Shown here one piece after another: positions 1-6,589 of a DNA stretch of 10,276 bases. The translations under genes and the position numbers were made by a program. The DNA comes from Polaromonas sp. (lineage in GTDB: Bacteria > Pseudomonadota > Gammaproteobacteria > Burkholderiales > Burkholderiaceae_C), in the NCBI GenBank assembly GCA_023259235.1, contig JAHFQQ010000043.1, positions 1-10,276 on the forward strand. The letters run 5' to 3'. Under the pieces are notes generated by a model. That model did not search any database, was not told the DNA's origin, and was given only the letters and a program-made list of their open reading frames with translations. How positions within the stretch are numbered: the stretch's first letter is position 1; every line of letters begins with the position of its first letter.

Positions 1-534
1 GAGGCGACCGTTGGTGCCTTGTTTTATTTTTGTGTGTGGCGTTGGGGCTGGTCGCCGACAGCGCTGGCATGGTGCGGATTTGCGGCCGCGCTGCTGGTGC
101 TGGCGCTGATTGACTGGGACACGACATTGCTGCCGGATGACATCACGTTGCCCCTGCTGTGGGCGGGCCTGATGATGGCGGCGCTGGGCTGGAACTCCGC
201 GGTCAACTTGTCCGCTGCCCTGTGGGGTGCGGTCGCCGGCTATCTGTCCCTGTGGGCGGTGTATTGGGCATTCAAGCTGGTCACGGGCAAGGAAGGCATG
301 GGATACGGCGATTTCAAGCTGTTTGCGGCGTTGGGTGCGTGGTTTGGCTGGCCGGCGCTGGTTCCGATCATCCTGATGGCCTCGGTGATTGGCGCCGTTA
401 CGGGTATCGCGATGAAGTTTTCCAGTGGACTGCGTGAGGGCGGCTATGTGCCGTTTGGCCCGTTCCTGGCAAGTGCCGGATTTGCAGCACTGTTTTTCGG
501 TCCCCAGGCTATTTTGCGGTTTGTCGGCTTGTGA
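1..534 (+). CDS. pilD: Type IV prepilin peptidase / N-methyltransferase, 3' part (5' end outside window)
   Basis: This is an inner-membrane aspartyl protease that cleaves the leader of type IV prepilins and type II secretion pseudopilins; family members also N-methylate the new N-terminus. The reading frame is open from base 1, so the 177 residues seen are the C-terminal part of a protein usually near 280-290 residues. The N-terminal region, where the zinc-binding cysteines lie, is off the left edge. Both catalytic aspartates of the GxGD protease family are visible: D38 in LALIDWD, followed by LLPD, and D104 in GMGYGDFKL. They are about 66 residues apart, close to the spacing known for TcpJ. 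Several hydrophobic segments fit a multi-pass membrane protein. The stop lies 4 bases before coaE, so the two are probably co-transcribed. The pilD-coaE-zapD-yacG order is familiar from beta- and gammaproteobacteria. A TTG at base 19 is not the start, because the homology continues upstream of it. Confidence 0.93.
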   Translation, partial: EATVGALFYFCVWRWGWSPTALAWCGFAAALLVLALIDWDTTLLPDDITLPLLWAGLMMAALGWNSAVNLSAALWGAVAGYLSLWAVYWAFKLVTGKEGMGYGDFKLFAALGAWFGWPALVPIILMASVIGAVTGIAMKFSSGLREGGYVPFGPFLASAGFAALFFGPQAILRFVGL

Positions 535-538
535 TGCC

Positions 539-1150
539 ATGCGGTGCACGACTTTGCGTATTGGCCTGACGGGTGGTATCGGCAGCGGTAAAAGCACTGT
601 CGGCCGTGCGCTGGCAGGCAACGGCGCAACGTTGGTGGATGCTGATGTCATCGCCCGGCAACTCACGGCAGCCGGTGGCGCGGCCGTGAGAGAAATCGCA
701 AACCAGTTTGGCGACCGGATGATTGCTGCAAATGGCGCGCTCGATCGTGACCAGATGCGCAAGCTTGCGTTCGATGATCCGGCCGCCAGGCTGCGGCTCG
801 AAGCCATTGTTCACCCGATGGTGGCTCGGGAGGCCATGCGTCAAGCGGAGCAGGCCGACCACGCGGGCAGCGCCTGCATCGTTTTTGACATTCCCTTGCT
901 GGTGGAGTCCGGGCGCTGGCGCCAGCAGGTGGATCGCGTGCTGGTCGTGGACTGCCGCGAAGCCACGCAGATCGCCCGGGTCATGGCGCGCAATGGCTGG
1001 TCGCGGGAGGCGGTCGAAAAAATCATGGCTGAACAAGCCTCGCGAGCCCAGAGACTGGCGGCTGCCGACCTGTGTGTTTATAACGAGGGTTTGTCGCTCG
1101 AGGCGCTGGGCTCGATGGTCACGCAATTTGCCGCGCGCTTCGGGCTATGA
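539..1150 (+). CDS. coaE: Dephospho-CoA kinase
   Basis: The enzyme phosphorylates the 3'-hydroxyl of dephospho-CoA with ATP, the last step of coenzyme A synthesis in the cytoplasm. From the ATG at 539 the product has 203 residues, normal for the family. The Walker A loop GGIGSGKS is at residues 12-19. Downstream come the family signatures LVDADVIARQL, IVHPMVAREA and the VFDIPLLVESG block that lines the substrate pocket. The frame extends upstream for 38 more codons inside pilD, but those residues do not resemble CoaE, and the family normally begins a few residues before the P-loop. That supports 539 as the start. No clear Shine-Dalgarno sequence is seen, so translation may be coupled to pilD, which ends 4 bases upstream. 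The product is intact with no missing motif. Confidence 0.96.
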   Translation: MRCTTLRIGLTGGIGSGKSTVGRALAGNGATLVDADVIARQLTAAGGAAVREIANQFGDRMIAANGALDRDQMRKLAFDDPAARLRLEAIVHPMVAREAMRQAEQADHAGSACIVFDIPLLVESGRWRQQVDRVLVVDCREATQIARVMARNGWSREAVEKIMAEQASRAQRLAAADLCVYNEGLSLEALGSMVTQFAARFGL

Positions 1151-1195
1151 TGCGCAGTCATCACTTCCCGTGAATCTGACGAGAAAATAAGCGCC

Positions 1196-1951
1196 GTGAT
1201 TCTTTACGAGTACCCCTTCAACGAACGCATACGCACCTATTTGCGACTGGAGCACCTGTTCCGGCGCCTTGGTGAGTTGGTGGAGCGCGAAAGCCCGATT
1301 GATCATCACTACGCGCTCACGACCATTTTTGAGGTCATGGACGTAGGCGCACGGGCAGACCTGAAAGCCGACGTGCTCAAGGATCTTGACCGGCAAAAGC
1401 TGGTTCTCAACGGTTACCGCGGCAACCCGGCGATTTCAGAGGTGGTGCTCGACAAAGTCACGGTCCAGCTTGAGGAGTGTTTTGCAGCCGTCAACAATCT
1501 CGCTGGCAAGGTCGGGCAGTCACTGACTGAAAATGACTGGCTCATGAGCATCCGCAGTCGCGTCGGCATTCCTGGCGGCACTTGCGAGTTTGATTTGCCG
1601 GCCTACTATGCTTGGCAGCACCTGGGCGCTGCCGAACGCCAGCAGGATCTGCAGCGCTGGATTGCACCGCTGGTGCCGCTGGCCGAATCGATTCGCGTGC
1701 TGCTCAAACTGCTGCGAGATTCCGGTGCGCCACAAAAGGTGGTGGCACGCGCCGGGCAATTCCAGCAGGCGCTGCCCCAGGGGCGTACTTTTCAGCTGTT
1801 GCGCTTGCGCATTGACCCTGCATTCGGCTTGATTCCGGAGATCAGCGGCAACCGCCTGATGGTATCGGTACGCCTCATGCGCCACGAAAGCGACGGTCGG
1901 CTGCGCGCGAGCACCGACGATTCGGCTTTCGAATTGACGCTTTGCTCATGA
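1196..1951 (+). CDS. zapD: Cell division protein ZapD (YacF), FtsZ-bundling factor
   Basis: ZapD binds the C-terminal tail of FtsZ and cross-links protofilaments, stabilising the cytokinetic ring in the cytoplasm. The 251-residue product matches the usual length (247 in E. coli). It starts with the strongly conserved ILYEYPFNERIRTYLRLE block right after the initiator. Further family-like blocks are the region around residues 60-70 with KADVLKDLDRQK, and the C-terminal QLLRLRIDP stretch. The start is a GTG at 1196, chosen because the conserved N-terminus begins at residue 2. The preceding sequence has only a weak purine run (GAGAAA, 1181-1186). The gene lies 45 bases after coaE and its TGA overlaps an ATG in the yacG frame (ATGA at 1948-1951), so the three genes are very likely one operon, as in many proteobacteria. 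Confidence 0.94.
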   Translation: MILYEYPFNERIRTYLRLEHLFRRLGELVERESPIDHHYALTTIFEVMDVGARADLKADVLKDLDRQKLVLNGYRGNPAISEVVLDKVTVQLEECFAAVNNLAGKVGQSLTENDWLMSIRSRVGIPGGTCEFDLPAYYAWQHLGAAERQQDLQRWIAPLVPLAESIRVLLKLLRDSGAPQKVVARAGQFQQALPQGRTFQLLRLRIDPAFGLIPEISGNRLMVSVRLMRHESDGRLRASTDDSAFELTLCS

Positions 1952-1989
1952 CCGCTGGTTTCACAGCGGTGATCAAGAACTTGTCCGCC

Positions 1990-2229
1990 ATGAATGAAGC
2001 GCCGTTGCCTGTCAAACTCGTACCGTGCCCTGGTTGTGGCGGGCCCAGCGTCTATGCCTCCAGCAATCCCTTTCGCCCGTTTTGCAGCGAACGCTGCAAA
2101 AATATCGATTTGGGCGCGTGGGCGAATGAAGACTTCCGGTTGCCGGCCGCCCCCCCGCTTGATGACGAGGGTTATGGTGACCAGAAATCAGGCGATCCCG
2201 GATTGCGGCAAGGTTCCAACTCGTCCTGA
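1990..2229 (+). CDS. yacG: DNA gyrase inhibitor YacG, small zinc-finger protein
   Basis: YacG binds the C-terminal region of GyrB and blocks DNA binding by gyrase. The zinc ligands are visible as CPGC, a 15-residue spacer, then CSERC (Cx2Cx15Cx3C), the same spacing as in E. coli YacG. The conserved NPFRPFCSERC and IDLGAWANEDFRLP blocks are present. The start is uncertain. The ATG at 1990 gives 79 residues and a short N-terminus like known homologues. An in-frame ATG at 1948 overlaps the zapD stop (ATGA) and would add 14 residues; translational coupling makes it plausible. The C-terminal tail after the finger (LDDEGYGDQKSGDPG and onward) is acidic and polar, looks disordered, and is somewhat longer than in E. 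coli (65 residues in total). It is the last gene of the pilD-coaE-zapD-yacG run. Confidence 0.92.
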   Translation: MNEAPLPVKLVPCPGCGGPSVYASSNPFRPFCSERCKNIDLGAWANEDFRLPAAPPLDDEGYGDQKSGDPGLRQGSNSS

Positions 2230-2264
2230 CTTCAGGCAGTTGACGGATTCGGGCGGATTCAGTG

Positions 2265-2271
2265 AAGGGAG
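2265..2271 (+). promoter_or_regulatory. Ribosome binding site that decides the start of the small exported protein
   Basis: AAGGGAG ends 6 bases before the ATG at 2278 but abuts the ATG at 2272. The spacing therefore favours 2278 as the initiation codon. It is one of the strongest Shine-Dalgarno matches in the window. Confidence 0.65.
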
Positions 2272-2277
2272 ATGAAA

Positions 2278-2553
2278 ATGAAAAAGTTGCTTATTCAGCC
2301 ACTATTGGCTTTTGTTGTTGTTGCCGCGATGCTGATGGGCAGCAGCCCCGCGCTATCAGCACAATCCACGGACAAGCCAGCAAAAGCAAAAGTCAAGAAA
2401 AAAGCCGCCGGCAAGGCAGCCACTGCCGGGCATGGCGGCAAGATCACGTTCCAGCGCGGTTCCGAGGAAACGACTCAGGAACGCAGCACGCGGCTGAAGC
2501 GCGAATGCAAGGGCCGGGTCAACGCGGGTGCCTGCGAAGGCTACACGCGTTAG
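2278..2553 (+). CDS. Small exported protein with a Lys/Ala-rich linker and a two-cysteine C-terminus, function unknown
   Basis: I do not recognise a named family. The 91-residue product starts with MKK and a hydrophobic core (LLAFVVVAAMLMG), a good signal peptide with likely cleavage after about residue 25-28 (SPALSA). The mature part is a lysine/alanine-rich segment (residues 33-48), a short glycine-containing stretch (HGGKITFQRG), then a charged region ERSTRLKRECKGR and the end NAGACEGYTR. The cysteines are C77 and C86 and could form a disulfide in the periplasm. The start at 2278 is chosen because AAGGGAG sits 6 bases upstream; an ATG at 2272 would add two residues. The gene follows yacG after 48 bases and is convergent with grxD, 21 bases away. 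The C-terminal CKGR/NAGAC pattern reminds me of small hypothetical proteins of Burkholderiales. A distant resemblance to the cysteine-bearing repeats of PsiF proteins is possible but weak. Confidence 0.8.
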   Translation: MKKLLIQPLLAFVVVAAMLMGSSPALSAQSTDKPAKAKVKKKAAGKAATAGHGGKITFQRGSEETTQERSTRLKRECKGRVNAGACEGYTR

Positions 2554-2574
2554 GCCGATGCATGGGCTGCGGTG

Positions 2575-2904
2575 TCAGGCGGCTGGCGCGCCAAGCACCT
2601 GCTGGAGCTCGCCGCTTTCGTACATCTCCGTCATGATGTCGGAGCCGCCGACAAATTCGCCCTTGACATACAACTGCGGAATGGTCGGCCAGTTGCTGTA
2701 TTCCTTGATGGCGCTGCGGATTTCCTCGTCTTCCAGGACATTGACCGTGGCCGGTTTGTCCACGCCACAGGCTTTGAGCACCTGAATCGCGCGTCCCGAG
2801 AATCCGCACATCGGAAACTGGGCCGTGCCCTTCATAAACAGCACAACGTCGCTGGATTTGACGATTTTTTCAATACGTTGCTGGGTCGGGTCAGTTGGGT
2901 TCAT
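2575..2904 (-). CDS. grxD: Monothiol glutaredoxin, Grx4/GrxD family
   Basis: This is a cytoplasmic monothiol glutaredoxin that binds a [2Fe-2S] cluster with glutathione, usually together with BolA proteins, and passes clusters on to targets. The 109-residue product has the diagnostic active site CGFS at residues 33-36, preceded by the VLFMKGT strand. The WPTIPQLYVKGEFVGGSDI block, with its cis-proline TIP and the GGSD glutathione-binding loop, is also present. Length matches the family (115 in E. coli). The start ATG at 2904 has a good ribosome binding site, AAAGGA at 2912-2917, 7 bases upstream. The gene is downstream of prmC in the same direction, separated by 123 bases, so it may be read from the hemA-prfA-prmC transcript or from its own promoter. 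It is convergent with the small exported protein gene. Confidence 0.96.
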   Translation of the reverse strand: MNPTDPTQQRIEKIVKSSDVVLFMKGTAQFPMCGFSGRAIQVLKACGVDKPATVNVLEDEEIRSAIKEYSNWPTIPQLYVKGEFVGGSDIMTEMYESGELQQVLGAPAA

Positions 2905-2911
2905 GGTGGCA

Positions 2912-2917
2912 TCCTTT
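2912..2917 (-). promoter_or_regulatory. Ribosome binding site of grxD
   Basis: Read on the minus strand, AAAGGA lies 7 bases before the grxD ATG. It is a clear Shine-Dalgarno match in a window where most genes have weak ones. Confidence 0.6.
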
Positions 2918-2961
2918 AAGTGTTGGCAACAGGTGGTAGAAATGGCCGATTGGTCGGGACA

Positions 2962-2986
2962 GCGTTTACAGATGGAGTCTAAACGC
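2962..2986. repeat. Stem-loop with 7-bp arms between prmC and grxD
   Basis: GCGTTTA at 2962-2968 is complementary to TAAACGC at 2980-2986, leaving an 11-base loop. No T-run follows on the minus strand, so it is not a classical intrinsic terminator. It could act as an attenuator, an RNA-stability element or an operator in the prmC-grxD gap. The rest of the gap (2905-3027) shows only the grxD ribosome binding site and no convincing -35/-10 pair. Confidence 0.4.
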
Positions 2987-3027
2987 CCAAATTCTACTGG
3001 CTGATTATCCTGCCTTTGAAATTCCGG

Positions 3028-3891
3028 TCAATCTGGCCATTGCCCGCCCGAGCAGCGCTCAATGCCGGCCAGATCGCGGCGGCTCTGAATTCGCGCAAAA
3101 CCGCGTTGAGCCAGCAGCCTGCGCACTTCGAATGCCTGGTCGTAGCCATGCTCCAGCAGGAGCCAGCCGCCTGACTGCAGATAGTCCGGCGCCTGGCGGG
3201 TGATCTGCCGGATGTCGTCCAGCCCATCGGTCCCGGAGGTCAGGGCCATCCGCGGCTCATGGCGCAGCGCAGCCAGATGCGGGTCGGTGCCGGCAATATA
3301 GGGCGGATTGCCGACGATCAGGAAATAGTGTCCACTTACTTTGTCGAACCAGCGGCTCAGGATGAGCTGCACGTCCAGCCCGGCCAGCCGGGCGTTTTCA
3401 CGGGCGACGCTCAGTGCATCCGCACTCGCATCGACAGCCACGATGCGGGCCTGGCGGCCGGTTAGTTGCGGGCCATGCGCCAGACTGTGGGCAATGGCCA
3501 GCGCAATGGCACCACTTCCGGTGCCCAGATCAAGGATATCAGGCGGTAGCGGCAGACTGCGCGCTTGCAGCAGGTCCAGTGACCACTGCACCAGTGTTTC
3601 CGTGTCCGGCCGCGGGATCAGCACGCGGGAATCGACCTGGAGTGTGAGGCCAAAAAATGCCGTGCTGCCAACGATATAAGCCAGCGGCTCGCCGCTGGCC
3701 CGGCGCAGGCTGAGCGCCCGCAGACACAGGGTGGCATCTTCGGGCAGCTCGTCGGTATCGTGGGCCAGCAGCCAGGCCCGGGCATCGGCTGGCTTGCCGA
3801 GCGCGTGCAGCAGCAGCAACTGGGCATCGAGCCGCTCCAGTCCCAGGGTTTGGGCAGCGGCCAGAGCCTGTGCGACAGTGGGCTGGTTCAT
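3028..3891 (-). CDS. prmC: Peptide chain release factor N5-glutamine methyltransferase
   Basis: PrmC (formerly HemK) transfers a methyl group from S-adenosylmethionine to the glutamine of the GGQ motif in RF1 and RF2, which speeds peptide release. The 287-residue product has a helical N-terminal substrate-binding domain, then LIPRPDTE at residues 91-98. The SAM-binding motif I is DLGTGSGAIALAIA (121-134), and the catalytic NPPY is at 195-198 followed by IAGTDPHL. The downstream EPRMALTSGTDGL and GGWLLLEHG blocks are also characteristic. The residue before LIVGNPPY is phenylalanine where I would more often expect aspartate; this position varies between homologues. The ATG at 3889-3891 fits the family length. 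The gene follows prfA, whose product it modifies, with 91 bases between them. The hemA-prfA-prmC order is widely conserved. Confidence 0.96.
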   Translation of the reverse strand: MNQPTVAQALAAAQTLGLERLDAQLLLLHALGKPADARAWLLAHDTDELPEDATLCLRALSLRRASGEPLAYIVGSTAFFGLTLQVDSRVLIPRPDTETLVQWSLDLLQARSLPLPPDILDLGTGSGAIALAIAHSLAHGPQLTGRQARIVAVDASADALSVARENARLAGLDVQLILSRWFDKVSGHYFLIVGNPPYIAGTDPHLAALRHEPRMALTSGTDGLDDIRQITRQAPDYLQSGGWLLLEHGYDQAFEVRRLLAQRGFARIQSRRDLAGIERCSGGQWPD

Positions 3892-3908
3892 TACGATAGC
3901 TTCAAGTT

Positions 3909-3925
3909 GCTATTAAATTAATAGC
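3909..3925. repeat. AT-rich 17-bp palindrome between prfA and prmC
   Basis: GCTATTAA and TTAATAGC flank a single A, giving a perfect 8-bp-arm palindrome in otherwise GC-rich DNA. It sits within a longer AT-rich stretch (3897-3934) that begins with TTCAAGTT. Similar short intergenic repeats occur in Comamonadaceae genomes as I recall them. A related sequence is found at 6830-6851. Confidence 0.6.
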
Positions 3926-3955
3926 TATATTTCGATACCATGCGGGGGCTAACGG

Positions 3956-3978
3956 CTGATTTTCTGTTAAAGAATCAG
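3956..3978. repeat. Weak stem-loop just downstream of prfA
   Basis: CTGA and TTCT pair with AGAA and TCAG around a GTTAA loop, with a two-base bulge on one side. It begins a few bases beyond the prfA stop. Without a T-tract it is a poor terminator candidate, so transcription probably continues into prmC. It may mark the prfA mRNA segment. Confidence 0.25.
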
Positions 3979-3982
3979 GATT

Positions 3983-5110
3983 TCAGCGTTGACCGGCACC
4001 TTCCAGCTCGGCCAGTAACTCGGCACCCCGCGCGACTTGCAGCGCGGTGATCACATCGGCCAAGTCGCCTTCCATGATGGTCTGCAGCTTGTAGAGCGTC
4101 AGGTTGATACGATGATCGGTCAGCCGGCCCTGTGGAAAGTGGTAGGTTCGGATGCGGTCGCTGCGGTCACCACTGCCCACCAGGCCCTTGCGGGTCGCCG
4201 CGTCCCTGGTGGCCCGCTCCTGGCGGTCTTTTTCAACGATGCGGGCCGACAGCACCTGCAAGGCCCTGGCCTTGTTGCGGTGCTGGCTGCGGTCGTCCTG
4301 GCATTCGGCGACGATGCCGGTCGGAATGTGCGTGATGCGCACGGCCGAATCGGTTTTATTGATGTGTTGACCGCCTGCGCCGCTGGCGCGATAGGTGTCG
4401 ATGCGCAGGTCAGCCGGGTTGATCTGGATCGCCGCCGCTTCATCGGGCTCGGGCAGCACGGCCACGGTGCAGGCGCTGGTGTGAATGCGACCCTGCGTTT
4501 CGGTCACTGGCACCCGCTGCACCCGGTGGCCGCCCGATTCAAAACGCAGCTTGCCATAGACCCCAACGCCGGTTGCGTCGGCCGGGCCGTCGATGCGCAA
4601 CACCACCTCCTTGTAGCCTCCAAGCTCGCTGACCGACTCGCTGACGACCTCAACCTGCCAGCCCTGGCGCTCGGCAAAGCGGGTGTACATGCGAAGCAGA
4701 TCCCCGGCAAACAGGGCTGATTCGTCACCGCCTGTTCCGGCGCGAATTTCGATGAAGGCGGCCCGCGCGTCGTCGGCGTCCTTGGGAATCAGCGCCAGTT
4801 GCAGCGCTTCGTTGAGCTGTGCAATATCGGTCTTGGCGGCGGCGATTTCTTCCTCGGCCATGGCCGCGAGTTCCACAGCCGCAGAATCGTTCCTGACTTC
4901 GAGCAACATGCTTTCGGCGCCCGCCAGATCGGCCTCGCGCTGCGTGAGCCGGGTGTATTGCGTGGCAACCAGGCTGGCTTGGGCATGTTCGCGGGTCAGA
5001 TCGCGAAAGCGCGCCAGGTCACTCACCACGTCGCTGGCTGACAGCAGCGCGTCCAGCTCATGCAACCGCAACAACTGGCGCTCCAGGATTTGGCGAAGAA
5101 AGGGTTTCAC
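3983..5110 (-). CDS. prfA: Peptide chain release factor 1
   Basis: RF1 reads UAA and UAG stop codons in the ribosomal A site and triggers peptide release. The stop-codon-reading tripeptide is PVT (residues 201-203, in the place of the PxT motif), within the conserved GGHRVQRVPVTETQGRIHTS block. The catalytic GGQ is at 246-248 in RASGAGGQHINKT. A coiled, charged N-terminal domain and the domain 2 signature EIRAGTGGDESALFAGDL are also present. From the GTG at 5110 the protein has 375 residues against about 360 in E. coli. Part of the excess is a short insertion near residue 175 (GPADAT). An in-frame ATG at 5140 would add 10 residues. I prefer GTG because the family N-terminus (M)KPFLRQ begins exactly there and because the ATG lies at the edge of a repeat element. 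Neither start has a strong Shine-Dalgarno sequence. Confidence 0.95.
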   Translation of the reverse strand: MKPFLRQILERQLLRLHELDALLSASDVVSDLARFRDLTREHAQASLVATQYTRLTQREADLAGAESMLLEVRNDSAAVELAAMAEEEIAAAKTDIAQLNEALQLALIPKDADDARAAFIEIRAGTGGDESALFAGDLLRMYTRFAERQGWQVEVVSESVSELGGYKEVVLRIDGPADATGVGVYGKLRFESGGHRVQRVPVTETQGRIHTSACTVAVLPEPDEAAAIQINPADLRIDTYRASGAGGQHINKTDSAVRITHIPTGIVAECQDDRSQHRNKARALQVLSARIVEKDRQERATRDAATRKGLVGSGDRSDRIRTYHFPQGRLTDHRINLTLYKLQTIMEGDLADVITALQVARGAELLAELEGAGQR

Positions 5111-5139
5111 TGGGAGTAGAACATGGGAGGCTTCAGGCA

Positions 5140-5248
5140 TTCACCGCCGAGGAATGGAGGCGCCGAGGGACGCAGAGACAAAACAATTGAAAGATGGAAA
5201 TGAATGACCTCAGGTATTACTCCGCGTCCTTCGTTCCTTCGCGGTGAA
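5140..5248. repeat. 109-bp element with imperfect inverted ends between hemA and prfA
   Basis: The left end starts TTCACCGCCGAGGAATGGAG and the right end finishes CCTTCGCGGTGAA, so the termini TTCACCGC/GCGGTGAA are exactly inverted. The arms, about 38 and 28 bases, match imperfectly inward, with roughly 8 extra bases in the left one. The left arm also holds a 16-bp direct repeat beginning CGCCGAGG (5145-5160 and 5161-5176, 12 of 16 identical). The centre (about 5180-5220) is AT-richer. The purine-rich AAGGAACGAAGGACGC style of the arms resembles repeats I recall between genes in many environmental proteobacteria. Together with 5249-5287, where I see nothing else, it fills most of the gap between hemA and prfA. 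Confidence 0.6.
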
Positions 5249-5287
5249 GTCTGCCGGATCATTACCCCGGAAATTCGGCGGTCAACG

Positions 5288-6577
5288 CTAACGCTCTTTA
5301 TCTATCAACTGCGTTTTCGGCAGTTGGCCGCGCAGGAACAGCCTGGATACGGTGTGTGCCGTTGCTTCGCGGCTGCTGGCATCACCCTCGCGCAGTTCGG
5401 CCAATGCGCCATGAAGCATTTTTTGCGTCAGGCCGTGCGTCAGTGCATCAAGCACCGCGTCAATCGGCTCACCTTTGGCCAGCAGTCTTTTGGCCCGCGC
5501 AATCTCCAGTGCGCGCCATTGGTCGGTTTGCGCGTTGATCTGCCGGATCAGCGGCACATTGCGGCGCTGGCTCAGCCAGTGCATGAAGTTCTGGACACCC
5601 GCATCGATGATGACCTCGGCTTGCGCCACGGCCGCCTGTCGGCTGTCCTTGCCGGTTTGCACCACTTGTGCCAGATCATCCACGGTGTAGAGGTAGATGT
5701 CGGGCAAGGCCTTGACTTCAGGCTCAATATCGCTCGGCACCGCCAGATCGACCATGAACATCGGGCGGTGTTTGCGAAGTTTGATTGCGCGCTCCACTGC
5801 GCCCAGACCAATGATCGGCAGGGTGCTGGCGGTGCAGCTGATCACGGCATCAAACTCATGCAGGCGGCTGGGCAGCTCGGCCAGCCGCATGACTTCGGCA
5901 CCAAAGCGGCCGGCCAGCTTTTCGCCGCGCTCCAGGGTACGGTTCGCGATTGCCATGGCTTTTGGACTTTTGGCGGCAAAGTGGGTGGCCGCCAGCTCAA
6001 TCATTTCACCGGCGCCGATAAACAGCACCCTGATGTCGCCGAGGTCTTCAAAAAGCTGGCTGGCCAGCCGCACCGCGGCCGCGGCCATGCTGATGCTGTG
6101 CGCGCCAATCTCGGTGCTGGTGCGCACTTCCTTGGCCACCGTGAAGGAGCGCTGGAACAGCTGGTGCAGCGTGGTGCCCATCGCTCCCGCGTCTTCGGCG
6201 GCGCGCACCGCGTCTTTGATCTGGCCTAAAATCTGGGGTTCCCCGAGCACCATCGAGTCGAGCCCGGAGGCGACTCGAAAGGCATGGCGGGCCGCCTGGT
6301 CGCCCTGCAGGACGTAGGTATGCAAACGCAACAGGTCGGGCGAAACCCCGCCGCTCAGCGCCAGCCAGTCGAACGCGTGATCCAGATCGTTATGATCGCC
6401 GGCGCAGTAAATTTCGGTGCGGTTGCAGGTGGACAGCAGCGCCGCCTCGGGATGGCGTGCCAGCGACTGGCGCAAACCGCGCAGGGTTGGCGCGATTTGG
6501 TCCAGCGCATAAGCAAAACGCCCGCGCAAATCGAGCGGTGCGGTGCGGTGGTTTAGCCCCAGGGCCCAGACTGACAT
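5288..6577 (-). CDS. hemA: Glutamyl-tRNA reductase
   Basis: The enzyme reduces glutamyl-tRNA(Glu) with NADPH to glutamate-1-semialdehyde, the first committed step of the C5 route to haem and other tetrapyrroles. The 429-residue product (418 in E. coli) opens with the family block WALGLNHRTAPLDLRGRFA. It carries the catalytic cysteine C51 in LLSTCNRTEIYC. The LGEPQILGQIKDAV block follows, then the NADPH-binding glycine motif VLFIGAGEM and the helical C-terminal dimerisation domain. The frame is open for 46 more codons upstream, but these read as non-homologous, and the family begins at the ATG at 6577. hemA leads hemA-prfA-prmC(-grxD), a very common arrangement. It is divergent from the small membrane protein gene across 111 bases. 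The 178-base gap to prfA is filled by a repeat element. Confidence 0.97.
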   Translation of the reverse strand: MSVWALGLNHRTAPLDLRGRFAYALDQIAPTLRGLRQSLARHPEAALLSTCNRTEIYCAGDHNDLDHAFDWLALSGGVSPDLLRLHTYVLQGDQAARHAFRVASGLDSMVLGEPQILGQIKDAVRAAEDAGAMGTTLHQLFQRSFTVAKEVRTSTEIGAHSISMAAAAVRLASQLFEDLGDIRVLFIGAGEMIELAATHFAAKSPKAMAIANRTLERGEKLAGRFGAEVMRLAELPSRLHEFDAVISCTASTLPIIGLGAVERAIKLRKHRPMFMVDLAVPSDIEPEVKALPDIYLYTVDDLAQVVQTGKDSRQAAVAQAEVIIDAGVQNFMHWLSQRRNVPLIRQINAQTDQWRALEIARAKRLLAKGEPIDAVLDALTHGLTQKMLHGALAELREGDASSREATAHTVSRLFLRGQLPKTQLIDKER

Positions 6578-6583
6578 GTGACG

Positions 6584-6589
6584 ATTATA
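6584..6589 (-). promoter_or_regulatory. Perfect -10-like hexamer TATAAT just upstream of the hemA start
   Basis: On the minus strand TATAAT lies 6 bases before the hemA ATG. If it is a real -10 box, transcription would start at or next to the ATG and give a leaderless or nearly leaderless mRNA. No good -35 box is seen 16-18 bases upstream, and no Shine-Dalgarno sequence is present between it and the ATG. Confidence 0.3.

Noticed and set aside
425..538. 38-residue N-terminal extension of CoaE
   Set aside because: It overlaps pilD coding sequence, and CoaE proteins normally begin a few residues before the P-loop, which fits 539.
509..1126. Open frame of 205 codons on the - strand opposite coaE
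   Set aside because: coaE on the + strand has all its motifs; the antisense product shows no domain and no start signals.
2554..2574. Terminator between the convergent small exported protein gene and grxD
   Set aside because: Only 21 bases lie here and no stable stem with a T-run can be seen.
4037..4720. Open frame of 227 codons on the + strand opposite prfA
   Set aside because: A shadow of prfA; no ribosome binding site or recognisable domain, and RF1 is intact on the other strand.
5204..6229. Long + strand open frame of about 341 codons opposite hemA
   Set aside because: It lies wholly across hemA, which has every family motif. Its translation is rich in His/Gln/Gly without recognisable domains, as expected for the antisense of a GC-rich gene.
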